A stretch of 64,000 nucleotides of DNA from Tenebrio molitor (Eukaryota > Arthropoda > Insecta > Coleoptera > Tenebrionidae). Positions 33,201 through 41,576 of the stretch are shown piece by piece. The position numbers and the translations under genes were made by a program. The stretch covers positions 13,702,001 through 13,766,000 of the forward strand of contig NC_091049.1 of the NCBI RefSeq assembly GCF_963966145.1, in the 5' to 3' direction. The notes beneath the pieces were generated by a model, which saw only the letters and a list, made by a program, of their open reading frames with translations, had not been told where the DNA came from and searched no databases. Numbering within the stretch: the stretch's first letter is position 1; each line of letters opens with the position of its first letter.

Positions 33201-33455
33201 GCAAACGAAAACTGATGAACCAGGCAGCTAAACGACAACAAGAACTGAAAGATCCGCAGCTCCGCGACGAATTGGCAGCTGCCTGTGCCGTACTAAAAAA
33301 AAAAACACTCGACCATGCTGTTGACGGTTTCGAAAGTCTACGTCCGCCATCCGGAACTCGCAGCTGCCAAAGCTAACCGCGACTATACGTCCTCAAGCAA
33401 GTCTGCGACGCCGTCAATACCATCAACGACGTGGTCCAAGGGCGTACGCCACTGG
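33193..33455 (+). pseudogene. alpha-Cat: alpha-catenin fragment, copy 1
   Basis: Alpha-catenin links cadherin-bound beta-catenin to actin. In the right frame the text gives NQAAKRQQELKDPQLRDEL and later VRHPELAAAKANRDY, with VNTINDVVQG in the last part. At least two frameshifts are present (near 33290 and 33385), and one run has CTCGACCATG where the second copy has CTCGATCATG. The 5' edge is fused to the cadherin copy within GTCAAAACGCAAACGAAAAC. The 3' edge is lost after GGTCCAAGGGCGTAC. No introns are seen. Confidence 0.82.
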
Positions 33456-33529
33456 TCCCGGTCTATTGAGTTGGTCATCAAGCCCCTCATAGGTTTGTAA
33501 ACCAGTCCTGGACTGTGAAACAAATTTAT

Positions 33530-33575
33530 AATCATAATAATAAATGATAATTTTAGCAATAAACAAAAACGTTAG
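33530..33575. repeat. TAA tract with TTTTAGCAATAAA linker
   Basis: AATAATAAATGATAATTTTA leads into GCAATAAACAAAAACGTTAG. Similar linkers occur near 34465-34512, 34950-34978, 40097-40118 and 41534-41576, each next to a host gene piece. Confidence 0.75.
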
Positions 33576-33596
33576 CCATATCCCGATTTTCGACAA

Positions 33597-33750
33597 GTGT
33601 TGCGAGTCACGCAAAGTGAGTTGGAAAAAATTCCCGGTATATTCAAAAAGCGTCTTCTGCCTGGTCGTTAACGACGAGATTCCCGAGCTCAACGGAATCG
33701 AACTGGCGGAAAAAACTTTGGAACAAATGAGGCCAACAGTTCGTACCTGA
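33597..33750 (+). pseudogene. par-6: Par-6 PDZ-domain fragment, copy a
   Basis: Par-6 is the aPKC-binding polarity scaffold. The first frame reads RVTQSELEKIPGIF, the start of the PDZ domain. After a shift near 33655 the next frame reads LVVNDEIPELNGIELAEKTL. Between them the GLAESTGL segment is missing. It has no intron at the position where copies b and c keep one (just before GLEK), so this copy looks spliced. It follows a TAA linker and ends in a dispersed repeat. Confidence 0.75.
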
Positions 33751-33757
33751 TAATTAC

Positions 33758-33871
33758 AATGTGCATTTCGTGTTAAACAACTTGTGAAAATGATTTTATC
33801 ATTTATGGCTGAAAATGTCCAAAAATAAGACAGAAGTTAAAAGTATGCTCAACAAAATGGAAGTAAAGAGT
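33758..33871. repeat. Dispersed repeat, copy 3 of 3
   Basis: It matches 12190-12312 and 12995-13110 (shared GTGCATTTCGTGTTA and AAATGTCCAAAAATAAGA). It lies between the Par-6 piece and a MITE. Confidence 0.75.
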
Positions 33872-33878
33872 AAACGTA

Positions 33879-34431
33879 CTGTAGCAGACACAATATTCGG
33901 ACACCCAATAAACCCAAACCAAGTGCCCATAATTAGACCCACAATAGAAAGGGTCGGTTGGTGGTAAATCAATGGGAGATTGCAAACACGCTTAAGAATT
34001 TCTTACGATGGACCGTATTATGAAATTCCTGGGGCAGTACAGTGTCTTTAAAAAAACGTTTTACGACTGATGAAATTGCAAATAATATGGTCACACAATT
34101 TTACGCCTTCCTCCGTATCATTGCATCTTCAATGATATTTAATTTTCCAAAATTTGGACATGAAACATTACAATTTTTAAGAAAAGGTATCGACCAAATA
34201 ACCCCACAAAATTGAAAAAATTACTGTGGGCCATCTGCGTTGTGTTGAATAGAAACTACATTCGCTGGGTTTTCCCTAATTAGGATTTTTTCAAGTACGG
34301 TTCGTGCCGCAAACTTTCAAGCGAACCCTCACAGTTTGGTGATTTATGGCTGTGGTTACTGCTTACTGTTAACATAATTGTGGGTACTTTGCTTAGGTTT
34401 ATTGGGTGTCCGAATATTGTGTCTGCTACAG
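33879..34431. mobile_element. MITE, family shared with 16142-16695
   Basis: The ends are CTGTAGCAGACACAATATTC and its reverse complement, flanked by TA. It is 553 bp and close to identical to the copy in the armadillo intron. Confidence 0.88.
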
Positions 34432-34509
34432 TAACTGTTTTTCAAGCGAGAGGACGGGGAAAAAATAATAGTAATAACAGGAATAGTAAAAAATTTAGTA
34501 ATAAACAAA

Positions 34510-34650
34510 AACGTTCTAGTGATCCTGGCTTTGAACAGAATGGCCCTGCATCCCAAATTACTCGACACCCCCACCGACAGCGCGCAAACCTCGATCCATC
34601 TCGCTTCCTCCATAGGTCAGTGGAGGATGGTGCGATGGTTAATCATGGCC
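34510..34650 (+). pseudogene. cact: cactus / I-kappa-B ankyrin-repeat fragment
   Basis: The frame gives LALNRMALHPKLLDTP and then AQTSIHLASSIGQWRMVRWL, an ankyrin repeat with the flanking text expected in insect Cactus, the inhibitor of Dorsal. It covers little more than one repeat and is followed without a break by a different protein. The assignment is from memory of the family; another ankyrin protein is possible. It sits right after a TAA tract and the AATAAACAAAAACGTT linker. Confidence 0.5.
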
Positions 34651-34860
34651 GAAGAGCTATCGCGTTTGGCTGAAGTAATCCATTTAGAATCTAACAGACC
34701 TACAGTGGTCTACGATCCTTCGGATTACGACAAAGTCATCACTGAAGTGAACAGTACGGCTCACAAAGACACCACTTTCGAGACCAGGTACGATCAAAAT
34801 GTCGCCCAAAAGACAATTTTTTATTTTCAGAATTGCAGACTGCGTTCACCACTCTGAAAG
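34648..34860 (+). pseudogene. Possible ATIC (purine biosynthesis) fragment with a short intron-like gap
   Basis: In frame with the cactus piece comes VVYDPSDYDKVITEVNST and KDTTFETR, resembling the IMP cyclohydrolase part of ATIC. A 45-bp segment with donor GTACG and acceptor TTATTTTCAG follows and could be a mini-intron; the next codons (IADCVHHSERN) do not match ATIC as I know it. The upstream text LSRLAEVIHLESNRP is also only weakly similar, so this is tentative. Confidence 0.4.
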
Positions 34861-34883
34861 GAACATCACGATTGGATCAGTGA

Positions 34884-34972
34884 GATTAAGCAACATAGCG
34901 CTCACGGTGGGTATTTGAATTGGTGTCCGCCAATAGAACCGATTGGAGAGTCAATAATAATGATAATTTTAG
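34884..34972 (+). mobile_element. Type-B non-LTR-like 3' end with TAA tract
   Basis: It contains AAGCAACATAGCGCTCACGG, then GTGGGTATTTGAATTGG, and GAACCGATTGGAGAGTCAATA running into AATAATGATAATTTTAGC. The same succession ends near 40475. A TAA-tailed end fits an I- or Dong-type non-LTR element. Confidence 0.55.
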
Positions 34973-34974
34973 CA

Positions 34975-35912
34975 ATAAAAAGAATGGGAAAATAAGGGGA
35001 TTTTCTCCCGGTGATGCATCCTTTGGGGACATACTAGAACGTCTCCATCGTTTACGACGTTCATCTGTTGCTCAAATCTCTCCACGTAGTAGAAAACGAT
35101 CTGGAAAAGTTGAAAAATGCCTCAAGTCAAGGCGAGCTTGTGGACAACATCAAAGCGTTCGGTCAAAACGCAAACGAAAACTGATGAACTAGGCAGCTAA
35201 ACGACAACAAGAACTGAAAGATCCGCAGCTCCGCGACGACTTGGCAGCTGCCCGTGCCGTACTAAGAAAAAAACACTCGATCATGCTGTTGACGGTCTCG
35301 AAAGTCTACGTCCGCCATCCGGAACTCGCAGCTGCCAAAGCTAATCGCGACTACGTCCTCAAGCAAGTCTGCGAGGCGGTCAATACCATCAACGACGTGG
35401 TCCAAGGGCGTACTCCTCAGCCGGCGTCTGGACCGTAGGACGGTTCAAGAAAGCTCGCTGCAGCGCTTGGCGACTTCGACGATCACATAGTAATGGAAGC
35501 GTTGGCGTACAACGAAGTACACACAGACCGTCGCTGGAGGAGCGGCTGGAGAGTATTATCAGCGGCGCTGTGCTCATGGCAGGCTCCAGTTGCACCAGAG
35601 ACGCAGTTCGTCAAGCTTTTCAAGATTTATTGTCGGAGTACATGTTTAACATAGGAAGTAACGAAAAGAGTGACGGGCTCACCAGAGCTATCGATAATAT
35701 GGGAATTGGAATTATTGGGAAGGAAGACTAGAGATCTGAGACAGAAGTTGCGCAAAGCTGTGGTCAATCATGTGTCTGATAGTTTCTTGGAAACCAATGT
35801 TCCCCTCTTGGTTTTGATCAAAAAGGCGCAAAACGGAAACGAGTAGGAAGTTGAAGAGTTTGCCGTCATGTTCACCGAACATTCGAACAAGGTGGTAGAG
35901 GTAGGTTGAATC
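34975..35912 (+). pseudogene. alpha-Cat: Par-6 to alpha-catenin chimera; alpha-catenin copy 2
   Basis: The first 70 bp end in ILERLHRLR, matching the Par-6 text LLERLHRLR at 40935. At CATCGTTTACGA the text passes into alpha-catenin: VYDVHLLLKSLHVVENDLEK, NASSQGELVDNIKAFGQNAN, then KRQQELKDPQLRDDLAAARA and VLKQVCEAVNTIND. Further on, in changing frames, it gives RPSLEERLESIISGA-like text, TRDLRQKLRKAVVNHVSDSF and EEFAVMFTEHSNKVVE. It stops at GAG-GTAGGT, which reads like an exon edge. No introns are seen inside 860 bp. Lesions include a TAG near 35189, several frameshifts and short deletions. This is the longest alpha-catenin piece. Confidence 0.82.
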
Positions 35913-35984
35913 AATTTCAAACTGTTACTTCCTGTATGTGTTTGTCAAAATATGCCAATAAAGACCGTCACTTTACTATTTGTA

Positions 35985-36342
35985 CAGGGTTATTCGAAAT
36001 GATTGTAGTCGAAGTAGGCGTGAAAACTGAATCTAAAATTTATGGTTGCCGCTCCACATAAAAAACATCAAAATGATGTGAATAAGTGAGTACACACGTT
36101 CACACACAGGAATCGAATTGGGTACAAAACAAACTCAATATGTTTAGAATCGATTGCAAAACAACTCTATATTTCTGGATTCAATCGTTAATTTAACAAA
36201 AATAAATAAAAATCTCATCACCGCACTTTTCACCTAAAAAATGACAGTGACAGTGACAAAACTGACAGTTCACATGAAAGCGGCAAAAATGTAATAACAT
36301 GGGCATGGGCTACTTCGACTACAATCATTTAGAATAACCCTG
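35985..36342. mobile_element. MITE, 358 bp
   Basis: The ends are CAGGGTTATTCGAAATGATT and the reverse complement of a near-identical end, flanked by TA. TTGTAGTCGAAGTAG and CTACTTCGACTACAA pair inside. Confidence 0.82.
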
Positions 36343-36609
36343 TATAACAATATGAGCAATAAAAATAGAAATTTCATAACAACATTTTTGAAAACACTCA
36401 CAGCGATGATGAAAAAAAGTTTTGCTTCCAACAAACAAGGCTGTGGTGGTAAACCCGTTCATCATCTTGGTTATCATTTCAAACATAGGATTCTGTCATC
36501 AATATTTTGTGTTCTCGAATGAAAACCATTTTTTAAAATAAAAATCACGTAAATGTCACAATTGACAAGTGGTCAGTACTCACAGTACTTGGAATTAAAG
36601 AAAAACATT
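36343..36609. other. AT-rich spacer
   Basis: I see no gene, repeat or end sequence here. Confidence 0.4.
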
Positions 36610-36912
36610 AAATAGTTATTTATTTAACGAGTTCGTGTGTAAATTGGGCCTTTTTTGATATGAGTGGGCCAGATTAAAACGCGAGTGAAACGAGCGTTTT
36701 AAAGGTCCACGAGTGCCAAAAAAGGCTCAATTTACACAAGAACGAGTTGAATACAACGGTTTTTTTTTTCGATGAGCCCTTTAAAGGCTCCAAATCGCTT
36801 AAAATCTTTAAAATTAGCTTGACGTTTCATTTTGACAAGTTGTAACATTTATCAAAATTCATTCACACATGAGAAAATTCTCAAATTCTGAGTGTCGAAC
36901 AAAAAAAAATAT
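36610..36912. mobile_element. MITE of the AACGAGTTCGTGTG family
   Basis: It contains TTTAACGAGTTCGTGTGTAA and ends near GAGTGTCGAACAAAAAA. The same sequence lies at 49838-50096 in the opposite direction, and part of it lies inside the cadherin MITE at 32311. An internal stem pairs TCGTGTGTAAATTGGGCC with its near-complement. Confidence 0.7.
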
Positions 36913-36989
36913 TTGAAATTAGTGCCACTTAGATTAGTTCTTTGATAATATAGCATAAATAAACAGTAGGTACATAATAATAGTAAATA

Positions 36990-37375
36990 ACATAGTGTAA
37001 AAATTAATAAATATTTAGAGCTGTCCGTTGCTATGAGAAATCTTTGGTGTTTAGAAAAAATTTCGATTTTACCACTTATAATTTCAGCAACGGGAATAGT
37101 ACCGCAATCTCTTTTTAAAAATTTAAAAATTCTGGATTTAGATAACACATTGGTAGTTGAAATTCAAAAAGGTATATTATTATACTCATGTCACATCGTG
37201 AGGAAGTTCCTTAACATTGACACAGAACATAATACACAACAAAGTCAAAATGCGGAGGCGAGACGCCGGTAATTATGTTGATAAGCACTGCACTATTACT
37301 TGATAGTAATATCCGTAATAGTATATGTACTCCGGCAAAATTGCCGTGCCGCCGGGTGGAGGTGGGATAGTGTGT
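36990..37375 (+). pseudogene. Dong-like element, 3' end copy 2
   Basis: The C-terminal frame runs from KINKYLELSVAMRNLWCLEK to the end (AEARRR and stop at 37272), followed by the type-A 3' UTR to about 37375. It is 5'-truncated, as is usual for target-primed insertions. Beyond GGTGGAGGTGGGATAG it continues into sequence leading to the Par-6 intron. Confidence 0.78.
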
Positions 37376-37479
37376 AAGTACTTGTCTTTTATCACTGACG
37401 TTCAGGTGGCGCTGCCACCATCTGAAACTCGAACCAATCTGCCCGAGTTTGTGTCAGAAAAAATATTTGTTTGTATTAC

Positions 37480-37818
37480 TTTATTTGTGATTCCTCTTTC
37501 GCTCTAATTATTAATAATCACAACTGTGAATTGAAAACGCTTTTTTTTATTTGCTTTTTCTCTTATTTTTCTCGGTTTGTAACTGCAGGGTTGGAGAAGA
37601 TTCCGAGGATTTTCATATCGCATCTTGTGTCTGGCGGTCTAGCAGAATCCACCGGTCTTGTGAAGCCGGTCAATCACAGAACGGTTGCTCCGGTACGGCG
37701 AGGGAGCTTCAGTAGAAACTCCCAGCTTTCGAGTGGTTCGCAACAATCGCACAGCAATCACAGCATGGCCGGGTCTGATCCCGAGGACAAGTACGATCAA
37801 GACGAAATCCTCGACTAA
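37480..37818 (+). pseudogene. par-6: Par-6 fragment, copy b, with intron and internal deletion
   Basis: About 100 bp of intron ending GTAACTGCAG lead into an exon at 37589 that reads GLEKIPRIFISHLVSGGLAE and STGL. Then, without a gap, it reads VKPVNHRTVAPVRRGSFSRN, ending DPEDKYDQDEILD and a stop at 37816. In Par-6 about 45 residues of PDZ core lie between STGL and VKPAN. They are absent here and in copy c at exactly the same place. The C-terminal end appears complete. Confidence 0.85.
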
Positions 37819-38262
37819 ACGGCACCGACGACAAATTTAGAAGAGACTCACAGTTATTGCATCTTTAGGGCAAAACGTAAAGTGAATTCTTGTATTTATT
37901 GCTTCCGTTGGCAGTAAGGCTGTACTCAACTGAAACAAGGTAAGACTAAAGAAATCTTGTTCCGACAGCCAGTTAAGTACGGAAGTGTAAAATTTGAATG
38001 CGGGAGCCTACAAAACTGCAATATTTTATATGAGATAATAGCCAGATAATAATGCTAACAATGATTTCATCACTGCCATACCATTTGCCTTCTACTTGCG
38101 ACACAGCGACAGAGAGAATTTGGACAAATCTCTCTTCGATTTGCATTTATTAAAATACTGTCAGAAACCAGTAAAATGCTTCTTTCAGTCGCTGTAGGCT
38201 GCGAGAGCTTCAAAATTAAGTAAATTAAAATGAAAGTGTATTTCTTTATAACAGAATGTCTC
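37819..38262. other. Spacer with a TAA-type linker
   Basis: Around 38045 the words CAGCCAGATAATAATGC and TCATCACTGCCATACCATTT repeat, in diverged form, the linker found at 29650-29700. I see no gene. The last bases (TTTATAACAG) could be a splice acceptor ahead of the CAD piece. Confidence 0.45.
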
Positions 38263-38560
38263 ATTCAGGTACGGCAAACGTGGACATAATCAGCCATGCG
38301 TCCATCACGGGACCGGTCGTTATTTCATGACATCACAAAATCATAGTTTTCCCATAAACACGGCAACATGGCCACAAGACTCGGAAGTACTTTTTACAAA
38401 TGCCAACGATCAAACCAACGAAGGAATAATACATTCTTCGTTCCCATACTTCAGCGTACAATTTCATCCGGAACACACAGCAGGAATCCAAGATCTAGAA
38501 TGTGTCTTTGATGTTTTTCTGGATTTGGTTGAAAACAAAAATAAACAAAGACTTTGCTAA
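38263..38560 (+). pseudogene. r: CAD (rudimentary) glutaminase-domain fragment
   Basis: CAD starts pyrimidine synthesis. The frame gives YGKRGHNQPCVHHGTGRYF, TSQNHSFPIN, LFTNANDQTNEGI and FSVQFHPEHTAG, which is the end of the carbamoyl-phosphate synthase glutaminase domain with its catalytic His and Glu (HPE). The frame is intact over about 95 codons and stops after KNKQRLC. It begins just after a possible acceptor, so it may be a single exon. No other CAD part is present. Confidence 0.85.
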
Positions 38561-38599
38561 TCGACAAATTACGTTATTCCGTAGCAACTTCGGTGGTGC

Positions 38600-39970
38600 T
38601 GGAAATCTTTATTGCAGAAGGAGATATCGGCGGAGGAAGATAAAAACGATTCCGGAGTTGCTTCTGGAAGCGATTTCCATTCCTCGTCACCCGGAAGTGA
38701 TAACAGTCAAGATCAACCGTATCATCGAACACCCCAAGCTCACACAGGCACATTTTATTCCGCACCAATGATTCCACAATCCTACGGTGTGAATCCTTAT
38801 AGACACAATCCCTTGACACATTCAGAGGCGTTGGTATCTTCGAAAAGCGATAAGGAAGATAGTGACATGGACAGCACTCTCACGCCGTGTGCTTCCCCGA
38901 ATCGGGGCAAGACTACCTCTGTCGCTTGGAGAAGTCTCTAGAAAAATGCGGACTATTCCCGTTAAAATCAAATGAGCCTCCTAGCGACGATATTTCAAAT
39001 AGGATGGACGAAATGGAAGAGAATGACCCAAGTTTGAAAGTACCAAAGATAAACTCGCACGGTAAAGTGAAACTCTACAAATGTAAGCAATGCGACCACG
39101 TTTCTTCTACTCAGTACGACCAATCGGAACACAACAGGATTCACATCAAAAAAGATAAGATGCTTAGTTGCTCCACGTGCCCTTTCATCACCGAATACAA
39201 GCACCATTTGGAGTACCACCTCTTGAAGCACGTAGGATCCAAGCCCTTCCAATGCAACAAGTGCGAATATTCCTGCATCAACAAGTCACACATGAAATCT
39301 CACTCCAACGTATACAGATACAGCTGCAACGACTGCAGCTACGCCACCAAATATTGTCACTCGTTGAAGAACCACTTGAGGAGATTCGGACACAAACCGA
39401 ACGTGATCCTCGAGGAAGACGGCAATCCGTGTCCGGACATCATAATAGACGTCCACGGTACCAAACGCGTTCCAAGAATTAAAACTCAACCCAAAATGGA
39501 AGAATCTCGTCCACTCCCGGAAGGGTTGCCTTTCGGCCTAAACCTGCTCAATGGAAGTCCGTTTCCGGCGTATCCCTTCTTCGCTGGTTTTCCCAACCCT
39601 CAACTTTTACAACAGTTAATCGCCGGACAGACTCGTGTCCCTTTCAACGAATCGACTCCTTCAACTTCCAGTTCTACAGAACCAGATCCAGATCCCAATA
39701 TTCTTGATCTGAGAAAACCGGGATGCAGCTCTTCCGAAGATCAACAAAAAAATCACCGTAAGGGAGCAGTTTTCAAGGTCGATCTCTCCAGGGCTAAGGA
39801 GTCGGAAGAAGACGATTACGACACATCGACCACCATGTTTTTCAACGTCGAAGCCGTGGTCCAACCACAAGACGAAGATAAAAACGAGGAGACTAAAACT
39901 GATGAGGAATCCAGCGTCGCTGACAAGAACAATAATCAGGAAAATACCTGTCATTATTGCAATATGACAT
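38600..39970 (+). pseudogene. hb: hunchback retrocopy, truncated after the C-terminal linker
   Basis: Hunchback is the gap-gene zinc-finger repressor. The N-terminal frame (to about 38905) ends DSTLTPCASPNRG. A one-base shift in the GGGG run near 38910 moves to the 361-codon frame: CRLEKSLEKCGLFPLKSN, then four middle fingers (YKCKQCDHVSSTQY, LSCSTCPFITEYKHH, FQCNKCEYSC, YSCNDCSYATKYCHS). Finger 3 is short: CINKS joins HMKSH with only eight residues between the second Cys and first His, where twelve are expected, so a clean 12-bp loss has ruined it. The linker with LDLRKPG follows. The copy ends at CHYCNM, in the first of the two C-terminal fingers, where the end of the Dong-like ORF begins. 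No introns are seen. Confidence 0.93.
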
Positions 39971-39971
39971 A

Positions 39972-40096
39972 ATGTGGAGGCGAGACGCCGGTAATTATGT
40001 TGATAAGCACTGCACTATTACTTGAGATAGTAATATCCGTAATAATGTATGTACTCCGGCAAAACTGCCGTGCCGCCGGGTGGTGGAGGATTATCA
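39972..40096 (+). mobile_element. Dong-like 3' end copy 3, fused to hunchback
   Basis: It starts within the last eight codons of the Dong-like ORF (GAGGCGAGACGCCGGTAA, stop ending 39994) and runs through the type-A 3' UTR to CCGGGTGGTGG. A TAA tract follows at 40098. The element part is on the same strand as hunchback and lies 3' of it. Confidence 0.82.
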
Positions 40097-40114
40097 AAAT
40101 AATAATAATTTTAG

Positions 40115-40385
40115 CAATAAAAAAAACTACGTCTACGTCAAGAACATCATCCACAGGGTACAGCGATCTCAAGTCGAACAACATCTTCTTGCATGAGGAC
40201 CTTTCGGTCAAGATCGGCAACTTCGGACTGGCGACGACCAAGACGATCTGATCGGGCTCGTGCCAGTTCTGCCAGCCAATCGGATGTCTACGCGTTCGGC
40301 ATCATCATGTTTCAGATGGTGGCGATGCAGCTGCCCTTCTGCTCTTCTGTTTCAAGCAATCCATCATAAATTTCACCACGTCAAG
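40115..40385 (+). pseudogene. Raf: Raf-type kinase fragment with internal deletion
   Basis: The catalytic loop reads KNIIHR and, after a small insertion that shifts the frame, DLKSNNIFLHEDLSVKIG. The DFG motif follows as NFGLATTKT, with Asp replaced by Asn. The text then jumps to SQSDVYAFGIIMFQMV in another frame, so the P+1/APE region (about 25-30 residues in Raf) is missing. It follows a TAA linker and ends in the type-B tail. KSR is the main alternative to Raf. Confidence 0.75.
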
Positions 40386-40600
40386 CAACATCGCGCACGG
40401 TGCGTACCTACTTTAATGGATGGCCGTCAAGGGAGCCGATTGGGGAGTCAATAACAATAATAATAATAATAATATCAATGATTTTAGCACTGCCATGCCA
40501 TTTTCCTTCTGCTTGCTTGTTGTGCCTGCTGACATTGGACAAGGATCTCAAAGTGGTAGCCGAGTATCGGTGTTAATGTTTTTTGTTTCTTGGAAACCTA
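40386..40600 (+). mobile_element. Type-B 3' end with TAA tract, then a shared linker fragment
   Basis: CAAGCAACATCGCGCACGG matches the start of the type-B tail at 34884. A TAA tract at 40449-40475 runs into GATTTTAGCACTGCCATGCC, and then into a shortened copy of the 29436-29520 fragment (GCTGACATTGGACAAGG). Confidence 0.6.
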
Positions 40601-40870
40601 CAGTTCACTAAATCGAAAGTATCCTTATTCACTATTTGGAACCCGCAATGTAAATATTTTGGTGTTCACTAAATTGGAAGGTTCATTAAATTGGGTGTTC
40701 ACAAGATCTAGCGGCTACTGTACTTGGAAACGACACATGAGTAGGTATTTATTTTTGGTGTAAATTGTTGTTGCACTTTTTATTGACCCAATAAAAAATT
40801 TCGTTTACCCTAATTAGGATTTATTATATTTATATATTTAATAGGCTTTGTTATTAAATTGATTCTTTGT
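40600..40870. other. Short tandem-like repeats and AT-rich spacer
   Basis: GTTCACTAAATCGAAAG, GTTCACTAAATTGGAAGG and GTTCATTAAATTGGG follow one another between 40611 and 40705, as in the subterminal arrays of pogo-like elements. The rest is unplaced. Confidence 0.4.
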
Positions 40871-40871
40871 A

Positions 40872-41460
40872 GTTTAACGCAGAATTTTGGCGATTTTCCA
40901 TCGAAAGGGACCTTCAAGCCCCGTTCGAAGAATTTCCACACTTGCTAGAACGTCTCCATCGTTTACGAGACATCGCTTGACCCAAGCGACCAGCATTTAT
41001 TACCTATTAACAATGATGATAATTTACGCAGAGCATTAATGAATGCAAAACCCCTTCTGAGGGTGATCATACAACGAAAAGGTACTTTAAAAAAATGTTC
41101 TTGTCAAAATCCAATGTGACTTACACTTACAGGGGATAGTCTTGAAGGGTTGAATGGGTACGGAACCGTCAAGCCGCAGAACTTAATATTTATTTGTGAT
41201 TCCTCTTTCACTCTAATTAACAACCACAATTATGGATTGAATGAAAACGCTTTTTTTTGTTTGCTTTTTCTCTTATGTTTCTCGGTTTGTAACCGCAGGG
41301 TTGGAGAAGATTCCGAGGATTTTCATATCACGTCTTGTGCCTGGCGATCTAGCACAATCCACCGGTCTTGTGAAGCCGGCCAATCACAGAACGGTTGCTC
41401 CGGTACGGCGAGGGAGCTTCAGTAGAAACTCCCAGCTTTCCAGTGGTTCTCAACAGTTAA
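40872..41460 (+). pseudogene. par-6: Par-6 fragment, copy c: PB1 exon, intron, and deleted PDZ exon
   Basis: The PB1 part reads EFWRFSIERD and EEFPHLLERLHRLRD, then after a shift LPINNDDNLRRALMNAKPLL and ends at a donor (41081). A 51-bp intron ends ACTTACAG. The next exon reads GDSLEGLNGYGTVKPQNLI. Then about 110 bp of intron end GTAACCGCAG, and the exon from 41299 reads GLEKIPRIFISRLVPGDLAQ, STGL, and VKPANHRTVAPVRRGS. The CRIB region is missing. The STGL-to-VKPAN deletion is identical to copy b, and the intron sequence upstream matches copy b too, so copies b and c share one deleted ancestor. Confidence 0.85.
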
Positions 41461-41533
41461 ACACCACAGCCGGTAAGATTAAAGAAACATTCCGCTTTTA
41501 TTCCAAATGTATTTGCACTTGGAGAGTAGATGT

Positions 41534-41576
41534 GTAATAATAATAGTAATAATAATAATAAATAATAATTTTAGCA
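41534..41576. repeat. TAA tract with TTTTAGCAA linker
   Basis: AATAATAGTAATAATAATAA ends in AATTTTAGCAATTTGATCC, joining the Par-6 copy to an armadillo piece. Confidence 0.75.
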
